Shown here piece after piece: positions 35,342-47,823 of a stretch of 61,740 nt of DNA. Source of the stretch: Circinella minor (lineage: Eukaryota > Mucoromycota > Mucoromycetes > Mucorales > Lichtheimiaceae); NCBI GenBank assembly GCA_016758965.1, contig JAEPRB010000219.1:4265-66004 (forward strand). The letters are read 5' to 3'. The position numbers and the translations under genes were made by a program. The notes beneath the pieces are model-generated. The model made no database searches, had not been told where the DNA came from, and saw only the letters and a program-made list of their open reading frames with translations. How positions within the stretch are numbered: position 1 is the first letter of the stretch; each line of letters starts with the position of its first letter.

Positions 35342-38300
35342 GATAAAAAAAAAGTTATTATTTAGATGAAAGAAAAACGTAGAAAGGCTTTTTTCAAGTG
35401 AATAAAGAATATGAACTAAAAAAAAAAAGAAAACTGTCTAAACAAGTTGGCCTTTTATATAATTATCAATATTTTATCTTGTTGTCAGAATATTATCATG
35501 AATCTAAGTCGGCGCAAAAAAAAAAAAACAAAGAAAAGAAAAGAAAATAGTAAACAAACAGCACAGACAGAGAAGAATCGATAGATTAAACTTTCCATTA
35601 TCAAATTATCTCCACATTGGAATACCTAAAATATACAAAATAACAAAAAACAGACTGGTTTTAAGGGGATGAATGGCGATGCGTTTCATATAGAAAATTG
35701 TAATGTACTGTCCAGTGTTAAAAATTCAATGGCGTTTTTTTTAACTTGATGAAACATAATGATTCCGCACAGACATAATATAAAGAATAATCACTTATTA
35801 CAATTATTGGGGGAGATCAAAAAGTAAAAAGGGATTGAAAAAACGCAACAAGAAAAAAAAATAAGAATAACGCCAAAAACAATAACAGTTTCATCTTTTC
35901 AACTTGTTGATAACCTTTTTTCACTTAAATCTGTCACAAAGTATTGAAAAAAAAAATTCGTATTGATTTTCATAATGAAGAAGAAAAAGAATTCACACAA
36001 AAAACAACATCATTAAGGTAACAAATAACTCAAAAAAAGAGGAAAGTGGCGTAAAAAATAAAAATAAAAATAAAAAAGTTAAAATGTAAGACTATACAAG
36101 ATCCCGGACAACAAATCATTACAAAATCTTCAATTTTATTTTTTCGGGGAATGGCTAAGATGTGTTTAATACGATGCTTATGAAAGGGGCGGGGGGAGTA
36201 ACTATATACTGCAAACTACTTAGGAGTTTTATTTATGTTTATGTTTTGGCGAACCTGTCAAATGTTTTAGTTAAATAATTTTTGAACTTTAGAAACATCC
36301 TTGGGGTTAAAGTTTTCTTAGATTAAAGTTATAATCGTCGGTCTTGATGCCGATAATAAATTTTACAAAAAGAAAAAGTTGTTAGATTTTTTTTTATAAA
36401 TTCGCTACTAGGTGTAGACCGACCAAGAATAGGCTACTATATATTTATAATAGTATAAATATTTTGCTGAATGAGAAAGACGATTGAAACGAGAATAACA
36501 GGGAAAAAAACACAAATTTTATGGGATTTAGAATGAAGAGATGTATTTACTTTCTAAGTGACGCGGTCACTTATCCATGACAGCTACCACTTTATACTCG
36601 ATTCCCGAGCGGCGATCCATGCTCTCAATCAAATCCAAACACTAGATAAACGAACTTTTTTTAATACGACAATAGTATACTTGAAGCAGCTAAAGTTTCT
36701 ACCTCACTACTTGCTATGATATGTATAACAAGCCATCTGTCTTAGTAAAAGAACGAACCTGGGGGTGTTACTGTGACTTTTTACCTTTAGTGATTTATTA
36801 TATATTTGGCTTTATAAGTAGTACATTCATCTACGTGGCATCATAAAGTTAATGTTTTTTGTATTGTTTACAAATCGATTTACGTATCATTTACACTAAC
36901 TATTATTATAATGTAAAAGCTCGTCAATTTCAAAAGATGATTGACTATAAGTCGTTTATTTGTAAATAGCAATAATAATAACGACAGCACTCGCCAAAAC
37001 ACGTAAAGGCGTTATTTTTTGACCCACTGAATAGTTCGTTAAATCTTCGAACGACTGGATCCTATTCTTGCATCCCAGCAGCCCTTATCTCTAACAAATT
37101 TTTGTTGAGGCATAAAAGAAAGAATGAATCAAAGTTCCAAATTATAGCGAGCAAATTTTTTTTCACGTACCATCGATGTACATAAAATAAAATAATAAGA
37201 ATAACAAAACTATCATTTTATTTATTAACAGTGTTCATTATGAGATATTTCAATTATCTCCACTATTCTTTTTATAAAATCGTTTTCTAATTTAAACAAT
37301 AAAAACAAAAAATACGCGCCGCAATTATCCAATTAACCAACTTTATAAACTGCCTAAGAAATATATCGATCCGTTTTCCATATATTTACAATACTCCGTA
37401 GAGTGATCAACATGTGTTCTTACGTATGTTTCAAACGTGGGTTCATTTCCGTTTGCAATTACGCACGGGCACTTTTTGTCTCTTTTTATTCCCTTCATTC
37501 ACGACAACTAATAATGAATGCTCATAGATAAAGTAACTGCAGATGCGTTTTGAAAAGTTTATACATAATAAAGAATAGTAGATAAATCATAGACCACACC
37601 CTTTATTTTAATTTGGCGCACTAATAAGAATGATACTCTTGTATATATGCTATTCATAAAAATAATGATAGATTATTTTTAGAGTAAAATCGTGTTGTTA
37701 ACAAATAAAAATGCATGTGGACGCCAATAAGTAAGTCAAAATATTGATTTGTAATACACAACAACAACAAAACCGAACGGATAGAACTCCCAATTTGGGG
37801 GAAGGTAAGAACCCTTTACATTTTTCTCAAAACAGGTATTGATGCTTTGAAGTAATAACTTTTGTTTTAGCTTTTTTCTTCTATCGCAGGGAATACAAAA
37901 GAATGCTATTCTTGCTACTAGAGTGACATTATTATAGTTTAAGAACGCACATTATATTGCATATATAGTTAAATTACTATATAAATAGTTTATACACATA
38001 ACAATGATTGCCACAAAAAAAGCTATTAGTTCATTTGATTTTACCATAACTAAAAGTCTAAAGTTTATTAACTGCATTATCAACAACATCGCGCTCTTTC
38101 TATTCTCTCCTCTCACATCTCCAATTCCAAATTACCATTTCCTTCATTTTCTGTGGTAAAACAAACGCCGCAATAATATAAACGATCACATGTACAAAAA
38201 AATTCAAACCTAGTAGTAAAAAAAAACAAATAATATGTATATCCAAGATCTCACACGCGAGACAAAAATTAGAAATAAAAAATAAATATGTTTTAGTAAC

Positions 38301-39622
38301 GAGGGGGGAAACAAGTACAGTAAACTCTATAAAGAGATATAGACTTTGTTTCCACACCCTCTGACCTGCCGGTGTAACGAACATACTCTGAAAATAAACA
38401 AAATGTGAATAACCAATAACTCTTTTTTCTACTCAATGATATGCTAGTAAAACTTGAAAGCAAGTACATAAATAAAGTTTTATTAAATAGAACTGAATAA
38501 AATGTTGTATAATCAGTTAATCGAACAATGAATAAATAAGGTTGGTTCTTTTAATGGTATGTATTGCTGATAGTATTATGAAAATTGATCCATCATCTTT
38601 GATTTATATTTTATGTACACACAAAATATATTATCATCAAACAATCATTTTTGTTTCTTTATAATAATTATAATACGTAAAGATGACAGTTCGGCGCAAA
38701 GTCATACAAACACCCCAAAAATATACTATATTAGGTTAATTTCAACTCTTACGGACAACCCACTTTCATATTTTTTTCAAAGAAGACACACAATAACCTG
38801 ATATAATTACACCGTACACTTCCTATATAGCTATTATCATTATATAACATAAAAATGTTTAAGAAAGTCATATTGTCAGCTCAACTTTTTATTAATAGCA
38901 TACAATATTTCTTAACTCTTCTCACTATATCGTTATGTACACAACTGGGAGCTGTGGACCATATAAAGACAAGACAAACAAAAAATAATGTATACTTTGA
39001 TTGTTATGTATAAGTGGTCAGATAAGCACTATTGGTGCTAATAACGCTGTTACCATAGTTTATATGGTCTAAGAACTTATTTGATAATTTTTTATTTATG
39101 GAGTGTACGTAGCAATTCCCAAAAAGAAGATGTTGCTATGATACTATACTAGGTTTAATATCTGATCACTCATTATTCATCAGTACCTCCCTCCCTCCCT
39201 CCCTAATTCCTCATCCAATCATTTTATTTTTTGCTATCCAAAACATTATCACTTTTTACGATATTTAATCTTTTGATTACTTTGAACTCCATAACAACAC
39301 AGCGAACTTTCTGGAATAAAAAGGTTGCTATGCGACGCATCTCCATGACTTATTTTATATTTTTCTATACATAGAATAAAATAAAAGAATGAGGAATGCA
39401 CCGAATAAACCTTGATAGAAAATTTTCTACGTTGAATTATATTTAAGTGGTAGATCCATTTTCTTCTTTTCTTTTGACAGATATTATGATTTTAGAAATA
39501 ATAATCTCCTGAATAATCAAATAAGTCACACAATTCCCAATTCTCTATGTCCCGCTATTACCTTTTTTCGAATACTTCTTTCGTATCACTATAATAAAAA
39601 CAACAACAAAAAACATATAATA
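35342..39622. other. Gene-poor stretch
   Basis: Includes the presumed promoter of the zinc-knuckle microgene (TATA-like TTTTATATAA about 110 bp upstream). Otherwise AT-rich. A 94-codon minus-strand open frame at 38100-38384 is hydrophobic and compositionally AT-driven, so it is not called. A (CCCT)n run lies at about 39186-39204. Confidence 0.5.
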
Positions 39623-40284
39623 ATGTACATTAGCAACTGGGATGAGTTCCAAAAAGCAGCAGAGGAACTCTATACAACATCTCCTGAAACAGTAAGTAAT
39701 TTATTATTAAAGTGAACTTTTCTTAAAATAAATAGTTAGTTGTGGAAGTTTTAAGATTTTAATCGAATCTTATTATTATCAGACGCGTTACGTTTCAGGG
39801 TTTCGGCACGTTGATGGTGAACTCATTCTTAAAGTAACCGACGATCGAACGGTAAATACAAAACGTGATATTAGACTTACATCATGGATGGATGACTTTT
39901 TTTTTCTAATAAACGACTATATATATATTAGATTATAAAATACAAGACGAATCAAGCATCTGACTTGAGAAAGTTTACAAACTTAAATCTCAGTTTAATG
40001 AGCAAAATGCAGAACAAGCCAATGGAAGGTAAAAAATAAAACAAAAGCTTATTGTACTTGTTATTGTATAAAAAGAGAACAAGAGTTAAGTCACTGACAA
40101 ATTAAATTTATTATTCATTACTATTATTATTACTATTATTATTACTATTAAAGCATCTAATGAAACAACCGAAGTAGCAACTTCAGGACTACAAATACCC
40201 AAGGTTACATCTGCACCCTCTTCTGCTAAATCATCACCCGCACCTCAAAGTCGAAAGAAAAAGAATAATAAACGGAAAGCATAG
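39623..40284 (+). CDS. SRP9: Signal recognition particle subunit SRP9
   Basis: SRP9 pairs with SRP14 on the Alu domain of SRP RNA to slow elongation during ER targeting. Four exons (39623-39691, 39783-39851, 39932-40028, 40154-40284) give 121 residues. The alpha-beta-beta-beta core is clear: NWDEFQKAAEELYTTSPE, then FRHVDGELILKVTDDRT and IKYKTNQASDLRKF, all closely matching the animal protein. The C-terminal extension is Ser/Pro-rich and ends in a lysine cluster (SRKKKNNKRKA), probably RNA-contacting. The 86-residue animal SRP9 lacks this tail. It converges with the eS21 gene; only 112 bp separate the two stop codons. Confidence 0.95.
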
Positions 40285-40396
40285 TTCTGTCTGTGTGTAT
40301 GTTTTGAATGGCAAAATCATGATTTATATTATACATATGCATTGATGCAATTTTTATTATTGTTTTTTATATATAATGTGTATTATTATATTTTCT

Positions 40397-40902
40397 TTAC
40401 AATTGGTAGCTGAAAACATTCTTGAGGTCTATTAAATACATCATATCAGCATATATAATTCCTCATCACGTTTAATTAATCAATGAATTGATTGATAAGA
40501 AAGAAAGAAAGGAAAAAAAAAAAAGAAATACTTACAGCCATCTTCAGTAGCAAGACGGTTAAGCGAATCATCAGATTCGGCTTCACGGCGGACGAAACCA
40601 CAGAAAGCATAAGTGGAGTAGGTACCAGTCAAACGACCTTCAGCATTGACATCACCAACGTTGATTTGGACGGAAGCATGGTCCTTAGCCTTAATGAGAC
40701 GGTTGGTGGCAGAGCTGGAGGTTTTTTTTAACATATTTTGTACAAGTTTATTCTTAGTTTCTAATCCTCATTTCTTTTCATTTTCATTTTCATTCATTTA
40801 TTCATTTTTTTTCTTTCATTGAATTTAACAGTATATATATTCAAGTACTAACCACTTGCGGGGAATGTAGAGATCGACAAGCTTTCCTTCAGAGTTTTCC
40901 AT
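40397..40902 (-). CDS. RPS21: 40S ribosomal protein eS21 (RPS21)
   Basis: Small-subunit protein of cytosolic ribosomes. Three exons (40902-40853, 40714-40536, 40428-40397) give 86 residues, the family length. [37 protein letters not shown] and [14 protein letters not shown] match yeast Rps21 closely. The tiny last exon supplies the conserved C-terminal end LKNVFSYQL (yeast LKNVWSYSR), which confirms the last intron. The conserved Cys after PRK is created at the first splice junction (TG + C). Confidence 0.97.
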
Positions 40903-41419
40903 TTTGCTATTAGTACGTAAAGGGAAGAGAGAGAGGGGGAAAAAATCACTATGATCGGCTTGGAAGCTGCCAAAATGTGAGGAAAGCAAGTCACCTGAAT
41001 ATCCAGCCAACCATTTTTTTAAAGCCACGCCTTATGAGTTTGACAGCCATTATGATTACTGTAGTATAACGGAATTAGTATAACTATCCTAATATCGTTA
41101 ATACATATAATAATAAAAGCTATCTTTAATAGTATATTATTAAGTAGTTTTTTATACCCTTGTTGATAAGATACAACAATTACATCATAGCGGGTTTTTT
41201 TTCTACTATATTTTGAATAATTAATAAGATATTACATTTGTTTCCATGGTCTATTATGTTTCGTAAAAGAATATATGCAAGACACACAGGTCATTCAAAT
41301 AAGTAAATTAAGAGAGATGAATTGTAAATAAGAAAATACAACAAAACAAGAAAGAAAATACTTTTTTTTCTAATATATAATAAAAAATACAAAAGTAAAA
41401 GCTTTCCATTATTGAAATA
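40903..41419. other. Intergenic, eS21 promoter
   Basis: Holds the eS21 promoter and the YVH1 3' flank. AT-rich; no gene is seen. Confidence 0.5.
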
Positions 41420-42677
41420 TTAACGTCGACGTTTGATTTCATCCACTTGTTTTCTATGCAACATAAACGCTGGTGTAATCCATCGTCCACAAGAACATTG
41501 TGCACCTGACCAGTTATATTGGCCCAATTTAGCCGTACAATTTGGACAATCCATTCGACCTTCTAATTGCCCATCTTGTAAGGCATGGATCCATTCCATT
41601 GGTTCGATAAAATAAGAAGAGCAGTTATTATTAGATGCACCGAGTCTTGCAAGTAATGGATTCAATGGTTGATTAAGCTGCATAGGTGTAACTATAGGCG
41701 CCTCTGCTGTAATAGATTGAAGATCTGTGTTTCGTTTGGTATATGCAAATGCTTGTTGTCCTTTTCCAGGTTCATGATCCAGAATATGCTCCTTATTTAC
41801 TAATACGTATCTATTATTAATTTTAATTGACAATCAGTATTCAATCTATTTATTTACCTTACATACCTGGTCATACATATACGTATACATACCTGCACTT
41901 TTTACATCGAATAATGAGTTGGGATTGACTATCTGCTTGTGGATTAGGTGTCAAAGCAAGATGGGCAATATATCCAGTATCTATAAGGAAAAAAAATTAA
42001 ATAAACTGCCTTTACGACTGATAACAATAATCATAATAATGATTCGTAGTTTTTTTTTTGTTTACCTTGATGTTCCTTCGCCATACCAGCAACCAAAAAG
42101 CGTCTATAAGCTACATGATTTGTATCCACTTTATATTTCAACAAATGATAAAGTTCCAATTGATCCATAAAGCCTTCGTTGGGTTGAGCAAATGATCGTT
42201 TTGCTTTAATCATATCTAAGGCTGCTTGAGGTGTTAACTGCTGTGTACGCATAAGATAAGCCGTCATTAGTGCAGAACTCCGTGACATTCCTGCTTCACA
42301 GTGAATCAATACTTTCCCACCATTCTCATATGCATTGTGAATAAAGTCGAACGACTCGTCGAAATACTGAATCAAGTTTTCTTCTGGTAAATCCATTATT
42401 CGAATATTCTATATTTTATATATAGTATAATTATAGCAGTTTAGATCGGACAAAATCTTTTGAGATATTTTTTACTTCTTGATCTATATATGCATTTGTG
42501 GGCTGATTGTTACTTTATTACCTTATAGACAATATGATCATGAATGGATTCAAAGTTACCAAGCGATAAAATATGAGTAATTCCATGTTCTTTTAATAAA
42601 TCAACAAAGGATCCTGCTACTTGACTACCAACAAAAAGCCGAGGTACAACTTCATTCATATGTTGTGGTTCTTCCAT
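41420..42677 (-). CDS. YVH1: YVH1/DUSP12 dual-specificity phosphatase
   Basis: In yeast Yvh1 releases Mrt4 from pre-60S particles, needing its zinc domain more than its phosphatase activity. Four exons (42677-42522, 42408-42066, 41980-41893, 41810-41420) give 325 residues. The phosphatase domain has the general-acid region NIRIMDLPEENL and the P-loop HCEAGMSRSSA with catalytic Cys and Arg intact. The C-terminal zinc-binding domain is complete in pattern: CKKCRYVLVNKEHILDHEPG, then CPNCTAKLGQYNWSGAQCSC and GRWITPAFMLHRKQVDEI. Length and domain order match the family (yeast 364). Confidence 0.95.
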
Positions 42678-43127
42678 TATCAGACAAATACTAATATTGA
42701 GAGACAGAGGAAAAGAAAGAGTTGGCTTGTTGCCGAGTTATTCCGCACCTTTTTTTAAGATATTATAATGCCCAACGCTGTCAACTGAAATATAAGATCC
42801 TTTTTACTTTTCTTCTAATTTCTTTTCTTAATTGATATAAAGTATTAGTGATAGTAAAAACCTATCCATATCCCATCTCTCTTTTTTTGTGTATAAATGA
42901 ATTCAAAATAAGGTAAAAAAAACGATATCCGGATTCTTCCTTTTTTTTTGTTTGCTTCAGAGAAATTGGTCAATTATAAAAAGCGAGAAATAAATTTTGT
43001 TGATTGTAATAGACGAAAAGAAAAACAAAAGGATGAATGAGAGAGATGTAAAGAAAATGGGAAGGCGCGAAAAAAAGAGAATATAAGGGAAAAATGTAGA
43101 GGTAGGGAAATAACAACAAAAGATTAT
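42678..43127. other. Intergenic, YVH1 promoter
   Basis: AT-rich with purine-rich stretches; carries the YVH1 promoter and the NOT2 3' flank. Confidence 0.5.
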
Positions 43128-45064
43128 CTATATCATCACACCTCTACTTGCAAGACCTGGTGAAATACCTGTTGGCGGATTTGCCATATTCATCCCAGGT
43201 TGTTGAGGCGGCTGCTGTTGCTGCTGCTGCTGCTGTTGTTGCTGTTGCTGTGGTCGTGGTGGTTGTGATGAAGAGCCTTGAGATGGTTGTTGTGGAGGTT
43301 GTTGTTGTTGTCGGTCTTCTAGCGCATCCCATGGTAAAGTCCACTCTCGTTTCACCTTTTGCCAAGTTGTAGGATCAAAGATTACATATATTCCTCGATC
43401 TACCGGACTTGGTGATGTCCGTCGCCAGCCTTGAACAGGTCGACCGTTCTCGTCCGCTTCCTTTGTTAACCACATACCCAATTCCTTATGGTATCGCCAA
43501 TTCCTTGCGTGCCTGTTTTTTAATCCCACATACAATATATTAATATATTTATCGTAATTACATATATATATTTCTCCTTTTTACATCATAAATATATGCT
43601 TACAGCTCCTGAGCTGCTGCTTCCTGAGCAACATCCTTTGGCATTGAGTAAAATACGTAAAACAATATTTCATCAGAGAACGTCCGCATCCGTTGATGAG
43701 CAGGTGGCGTTGCTTGTACCGTTCGATAGCACGGCGGCAGATAATAACCAGGTTCAACATTCAAACCCGGTGGCGTTTGAGTATCTGACCATGGAGAAAT
43801 GAACGTGGAATATATAGAGCTAATGATATAATATACACATATAAAACAATCAATATCAGGGTTCACATAAAATTTTCGATAAGAACAAAGAATATTTAAA
43901 GTAAAAAAAAAAAAGAACTCACTCTGCGGTATTCAGATCTAAGCCAAGTGTTGTCAAATCACTTCCAAGTGCAAGCATGCTTCGATCAGGATCCGTCATT
44001 CTTATTACTCCCAGTAAACCTAACAGACCATACGAGTCTGCTGACTTGCTATCACTGTTTGATGATGTGTCCTTTGGTGTACCTTCTTGCTGATCTCTAC
44101 TCAGTGGTGTTGAACCTACTGGTTTCCGTGAACTTAGTGGTAATGATTGTGGTGGAGCTGTTGATTCACCACGCGACTGTAACTATAATATATTAATTAG
44201 ATTCATTCTTTTTTATCGCAATAAAGAAAAAAAAATAACAATAATATAAAAAAAGAACTCACCCATTGAGATGATCCCAACATATCACCTTTTACGCCAG
44301 TTGTTGCCGTTGTACCATATTGTTTATTACCTAAATACATAAATATACCCACATTTTTAAGTCAATAATACTATTCATTATGAAAATAAAAAATAAATGC
44401 TATTGTTTTTGCTTCCTTTTTTTTCGAGGTATAATGTAGCAAAAAAAAAAAAAAAAAAAAAAAAAGATATAGAATAAGAGGAATGCTTACTGTTTAAATT
44501 GTTCGGCATTGTTTCTCGTGGACCACTATAGTCCCATGGTTCGGTTTTTGAGCTCATGGCTGCTGAATTAGCTGCTGCTGCTGCTGCTGCTGCCAAATCG
44601 TTACCAAAAGGTGGTCCAGCATTGCCTGCTGCTCCAGTAGTTGCTGAACTTCGCAATGCTGGAAAGTCATCCATGGAAAATGTTCTAGGTGCAAGCCCTC
44701 GAGCTGCTGCTGCTGATAATTGATGATCATTACCACCATTACCTCCTTGTGCGTAAGCAGCAGCAGCAGCTGCTGCTGCATTACTATGTACAGGTTGATA
44801 AGACCCGAGTGGTGATGAACTATTGACAGCACCGAAATCGGATACATTATTACCGGCGCCAGCACCACTACCTAAAAATGCGTCTTGAACATGATTTGAA
44901 TTGGAAGGTGTAGATGGATAATTCGCGAATCGATTCGAGGGCAGCAAGGATGAAGACGGTGGTTGTGGTGGAAGTGAACCTGTAGGTGTTCCTCGACTAT
45001 TGGATGCCGGCGTTCCTAACGCGGGAAAGTCGTTTAAATCAATACCGGTATTAGGACGAAACAT
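43128..45064 (-). CDS. NOT2: NOT2 subunit of the CCR4-NOT complex
   Basis: CCR4-NOT deadenylates mRNA; NOT2 heterodimerises with NOT3/5 and docks on NOT1. Five exons (45064-44491, 44330-44263, 44182-43923, 43819-43604, 43512-43128) give 500 residues. The N-terminal half is low-complexity (Ala, Gly, Asn) with two DFPALG/DFPALR motifs. The NOT1-anchor region LALGSDLTTLGLDLNTAD matches animal CNOT2. The C-terminal NOT-box (EILFYVFYSMP, AAAQELHARNWRYHKELGMW, RGIYVIFDPTTWQKVKREW) is clear. A Gln-rich tail of about 50 residues follows the NOT-box, longer than in CNOT2. All junctions keep the frame. Confidence 0.95.
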
Positions 45065-45478
45065 TGAAAAAGGAAAAGATTATTGAAGTTGTTTAATGTC
45101 GTTATTATCCTTTTGACTTTTTTTTTTGTTTTCTGGAAGAAGGGGGGTTGGGGTTGTCTATTATATTATGAAAAAACAAAAAGATTATTTCTTTTTTAAA
45201 ACCGCTTGAACTTGTTTACAGAAAACAAAAAAAAAAGTTTGGGTTTATATGTTGTATATATATAAATATAAATATATATAAGTTCTAATATATCTTATAT
45301 GTAAAATAACTACTAACGTCGCTATTCCCACTTTATGAAGGAGCAATCAGCCCAAACTTTTTGTAAGTCACACAATCGAAACATCATTTTGTTTTCTCTG
45401 GGCTTGCTGAACTTCTCTTTTTTGTGTGTACAAAAAAAATCCGCGCGACGAAAAAAATAAAATAAAAACATTACAAAC
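45065..45478. promoter_or_regulatory. Shared divergent promoter, NOT2 and mL67
   Basis: The 414-bp space between two divergently transcribed starts must hold both promoters. A TATA-like ATATATATAAATATA stretch lies near 45254-45283. No factor site can be named with confidence. Confidence 0.4.
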
Positions 45479-46135
45479 ATGTCTCATAGCGTATACCTCT
45501 TTAGACACATTCAAACTAACCAAGTCATTGTCAGCACACGACATTATGCTCAGGTAACATTATCTAAAGAAAGAAAAAGGGAGAGAGAAAAGGAGCTTTG
45601 AAATTGTCGTCAACCGTTGAAGTTCTTTGTGACCCAGAAGGAATTTGTCAAGTAACATGGACTCACACACACATCGCTTTATATATCATACTTTTAGAAT
45701 CGTACATTACGTCAACTCGAAACTGTAGCAAGACCAACTCATTTACGAAAAGATCTTTGGCGTCCACTTGTCGCCATTACAGGTTTTAATACATCCCAAT
45801 CAGCACAAGCTGTTTCTGACGCTCTTTTACAACGTTCCAAGGTACGCCAACTCGAATTTAAGACTTCTTCAGAACATTTGAGCCGACGCAAAAGTCAACG
45901 ACAAGTGGATGAAAAGGATTTAGTCGAAAAATCTGTTGTTTCTTTACGTGAAGCTCTTGAATCAGTCACTCCTAAACATTTCAGTAACAATAATACCAAG
46001 TTATTAGCATTGTGGGAACAACCTCGATTTTTGGAAATGAAGGGTGAAGCTCAAGAATGGCCTGCTTTTATTGAACATGGTCAATTGGAATTGAAAAATA
46101 ATCGTTTTGTTTCTGGTTCCAATAACTCTTCTTGA
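45479..46135 (+). CDS. MHR1: Mitoribosomal large-subunit protein mL67 (MHR1 family)
   Basis: In yeast Mhr1 is both a mitoribosome protein (mL67) and needed for mtDNA recombination. Two exons (45479-45553, 45698-46135) give 170 residues. VYLFRHIQTNQVIVS aligns with yeast VYIFRNLEYGQVLYS, and RPTHLRKDLWRPLVAI with the yeast segment before its conserved RRDIW. The remainder is charged (REALESVTPKHF). It is shorter than yeast Mhr1 (226), mostly at both ends. The intron contains two GTAACA sites, so donor choice could vary; the first is used here because it keeps the conserved spacing. Confidence 0.82.
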
Positions 46136-46647
46136 GCATAATTTTTACTTCATAATATTTTCTTTTCTTCATAACCATTCATCTTTTTCTCTTTATCCTT
46201 ATCTCTCTCTATCTCTACCATCCTCGTCTTCTTTTGTTGTATAGTAATAGAAAAATGTCCCTTTTCTCATCTAAGAAGCCAAAGAAAAAGTTATTTTATT
46301 AGACCCGTCAAACCATTATTATTATTATGACTATTATTATTTAATTGTCAAAAAAAAGCATGAAGAACCCCAAATCTTTTATTTTTCTTTAAATATATAT
46401 ATATATATATACATTAATTGTTTCTATTGATAACATGAGAAGAAAATAGTGAAGGACGCTTATAATTTATAACTTATGCAAAAATGACTTTCATAACATT
46501 TAACAAAAAGAAATATTCAGTGCCAAGGGGTCTTTTTTTTAGTTACCATGGCAACCGAAACTGATGTCGGAATTTTAACTAGTCCTGTCAACAAAAAAAA
46601 AAAAAACTTACTCTTTCCCACAAATACCCAACACAGTACACATAACA
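46136..46647. other. Intergenic
   Basis: AT-rich spacer with an (AT)n run near 46392-46411; mL67 3' flank and promoter of the CX9C gene. Confidence 0.5.
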
Positions 46648-47380
46648 ATGTCAGATCGATCGTCAGGGACAACACCACGCGATTACGTCGAATCGTTTGC
46701 CAAAGATAAAGATTTAGAAAATTACCTTTCAGAAAATCAGCCACAATACGATCCAAACAAATCAACACCTACCATTGAACAACAACAACAACAACAAACA
46801 CCATCGGAAAAAACGACCAGTGACAGCAAACCTTCCACCTTTAATTTCCATGAACGATCTAAAAATCCTTTTGCCAATGAACAACAACAAACAAAACAGC
46901 AAGAAATACCCCAAAAACAAAATGTCATGTATGTTGTACGAGACTTTTTAGACCAAAAGAAAGAAATACATGAGATAGCTGTAGATAACTGCGCAGATTT
47001 ACACTCGGACCTATTGACGTGTTTCAAGGATGGAAGTTGGTGGGATAAAGCAAAGATGTGTGAACATCAAAAACAAAAATTTTGGAATTGCTATAATAAA
47101 CAAAAGGTAATTTATTTATTCTATACCATTCGCTTGGAAAAAAACGATTCTTGGATATGGGTTGTGTATTAACACATTGGGATTTTTTTTTTGTTTATTT
47201 ACTAACCCTCAATTGGTTGATTACGTTTAAACAAATTAGAATTTTTTGAAAGATTCAAATTATCGAGGACCCGACAACACACCAGAGCAGGACTCTAAGA
47301 TTTACCGTGATTCCATTCTTCTCTCAAATAGTAATAACAACAAAGAAGAAAAGAACGATAAAAATACTTCCGCTGCATAA
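46648..47380 (+). CDS. Twin CX9C (CHCH-like) protein
   Basis: Two exons (46648-47106, 47240-47380) give 199 residues. The diagnostic part is CADLHSDLLTC followed by CEHQKQKFWNC, an exact pair of CX9C motifs separated by SWWDKAKM-type sequence. Twin CX9C proteins are usually imported into the mitochondrial intermembrane space and oxidised by Mia40; many serve cytochrome oxidase assembly or cristae organisation. There is no presequence, as expected for Mia40 clients. About 100 Gln/Ser-rich disordered residues precede the motif, unusual for the smallest family members. I cannot assign it to a named subfamily. Confidence 0.8.
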
Positions 47381-47823
47381 ACAAACTACTTTTTTTTTCC
47401 TTATTTTATAGGCCCCTTTTTTTTTTCCTTTTTTCCATATATTTCATCTATCAACATTTGTAAATTAATATTCCCTGTCGACTACTCCTGTCTGTTTTTT
47501 TTTTCCATAGAAGATACAAAAAAAAGTTATATATATACATGGTTGTTTGTACTTTTGTCTCAAATGTCCAAATTCAAGGAACAATTATTATACTGAGAGA
47601 AAGGGGGACTAGGCTTTCAAAAGATAATAATTATTTTTATTATCCAGTAATCAAATCTGACACATAATAGTAAACACTTTAATTGATATATAAACACAAT
47701 CTTTAGATTGCACCTCTTATTTCTTTTGTTATAACAATAATCTATAGTATCTTATCCTAACTATATATCTACTATACAGCCATCTCCATATTTATATAAC
47801 GTATTAATTATATCTTATTTATA
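47381..47823. other. Intergenic, deacetylase promoter
   Basis: T-rich then TA-rich sequence before the deacetylase ATG, with possible TATA elements near 47795-47820. No gene is seen. Confidence 0.45.

Noticed and set aside
37410..37530. Cys-containing 38-codon frame starting MCSYVCFKRG
   Set aside because: Checked as a second microprotein candidate; no splice signals, no complete metal motif, likely chance.
38100..38384. 94-codon hydrophobic minus-strand frame
   Set aside because: Hydrophobicity follows from the T-rich strand; no conserved motif and no clear promoter.
45598..45657. Possible extra exon in the mL67 intron
   Set aside because: No acceptor gives the right phase, and the two-exon model already keeps the spacing seen in yeast Mhr1.
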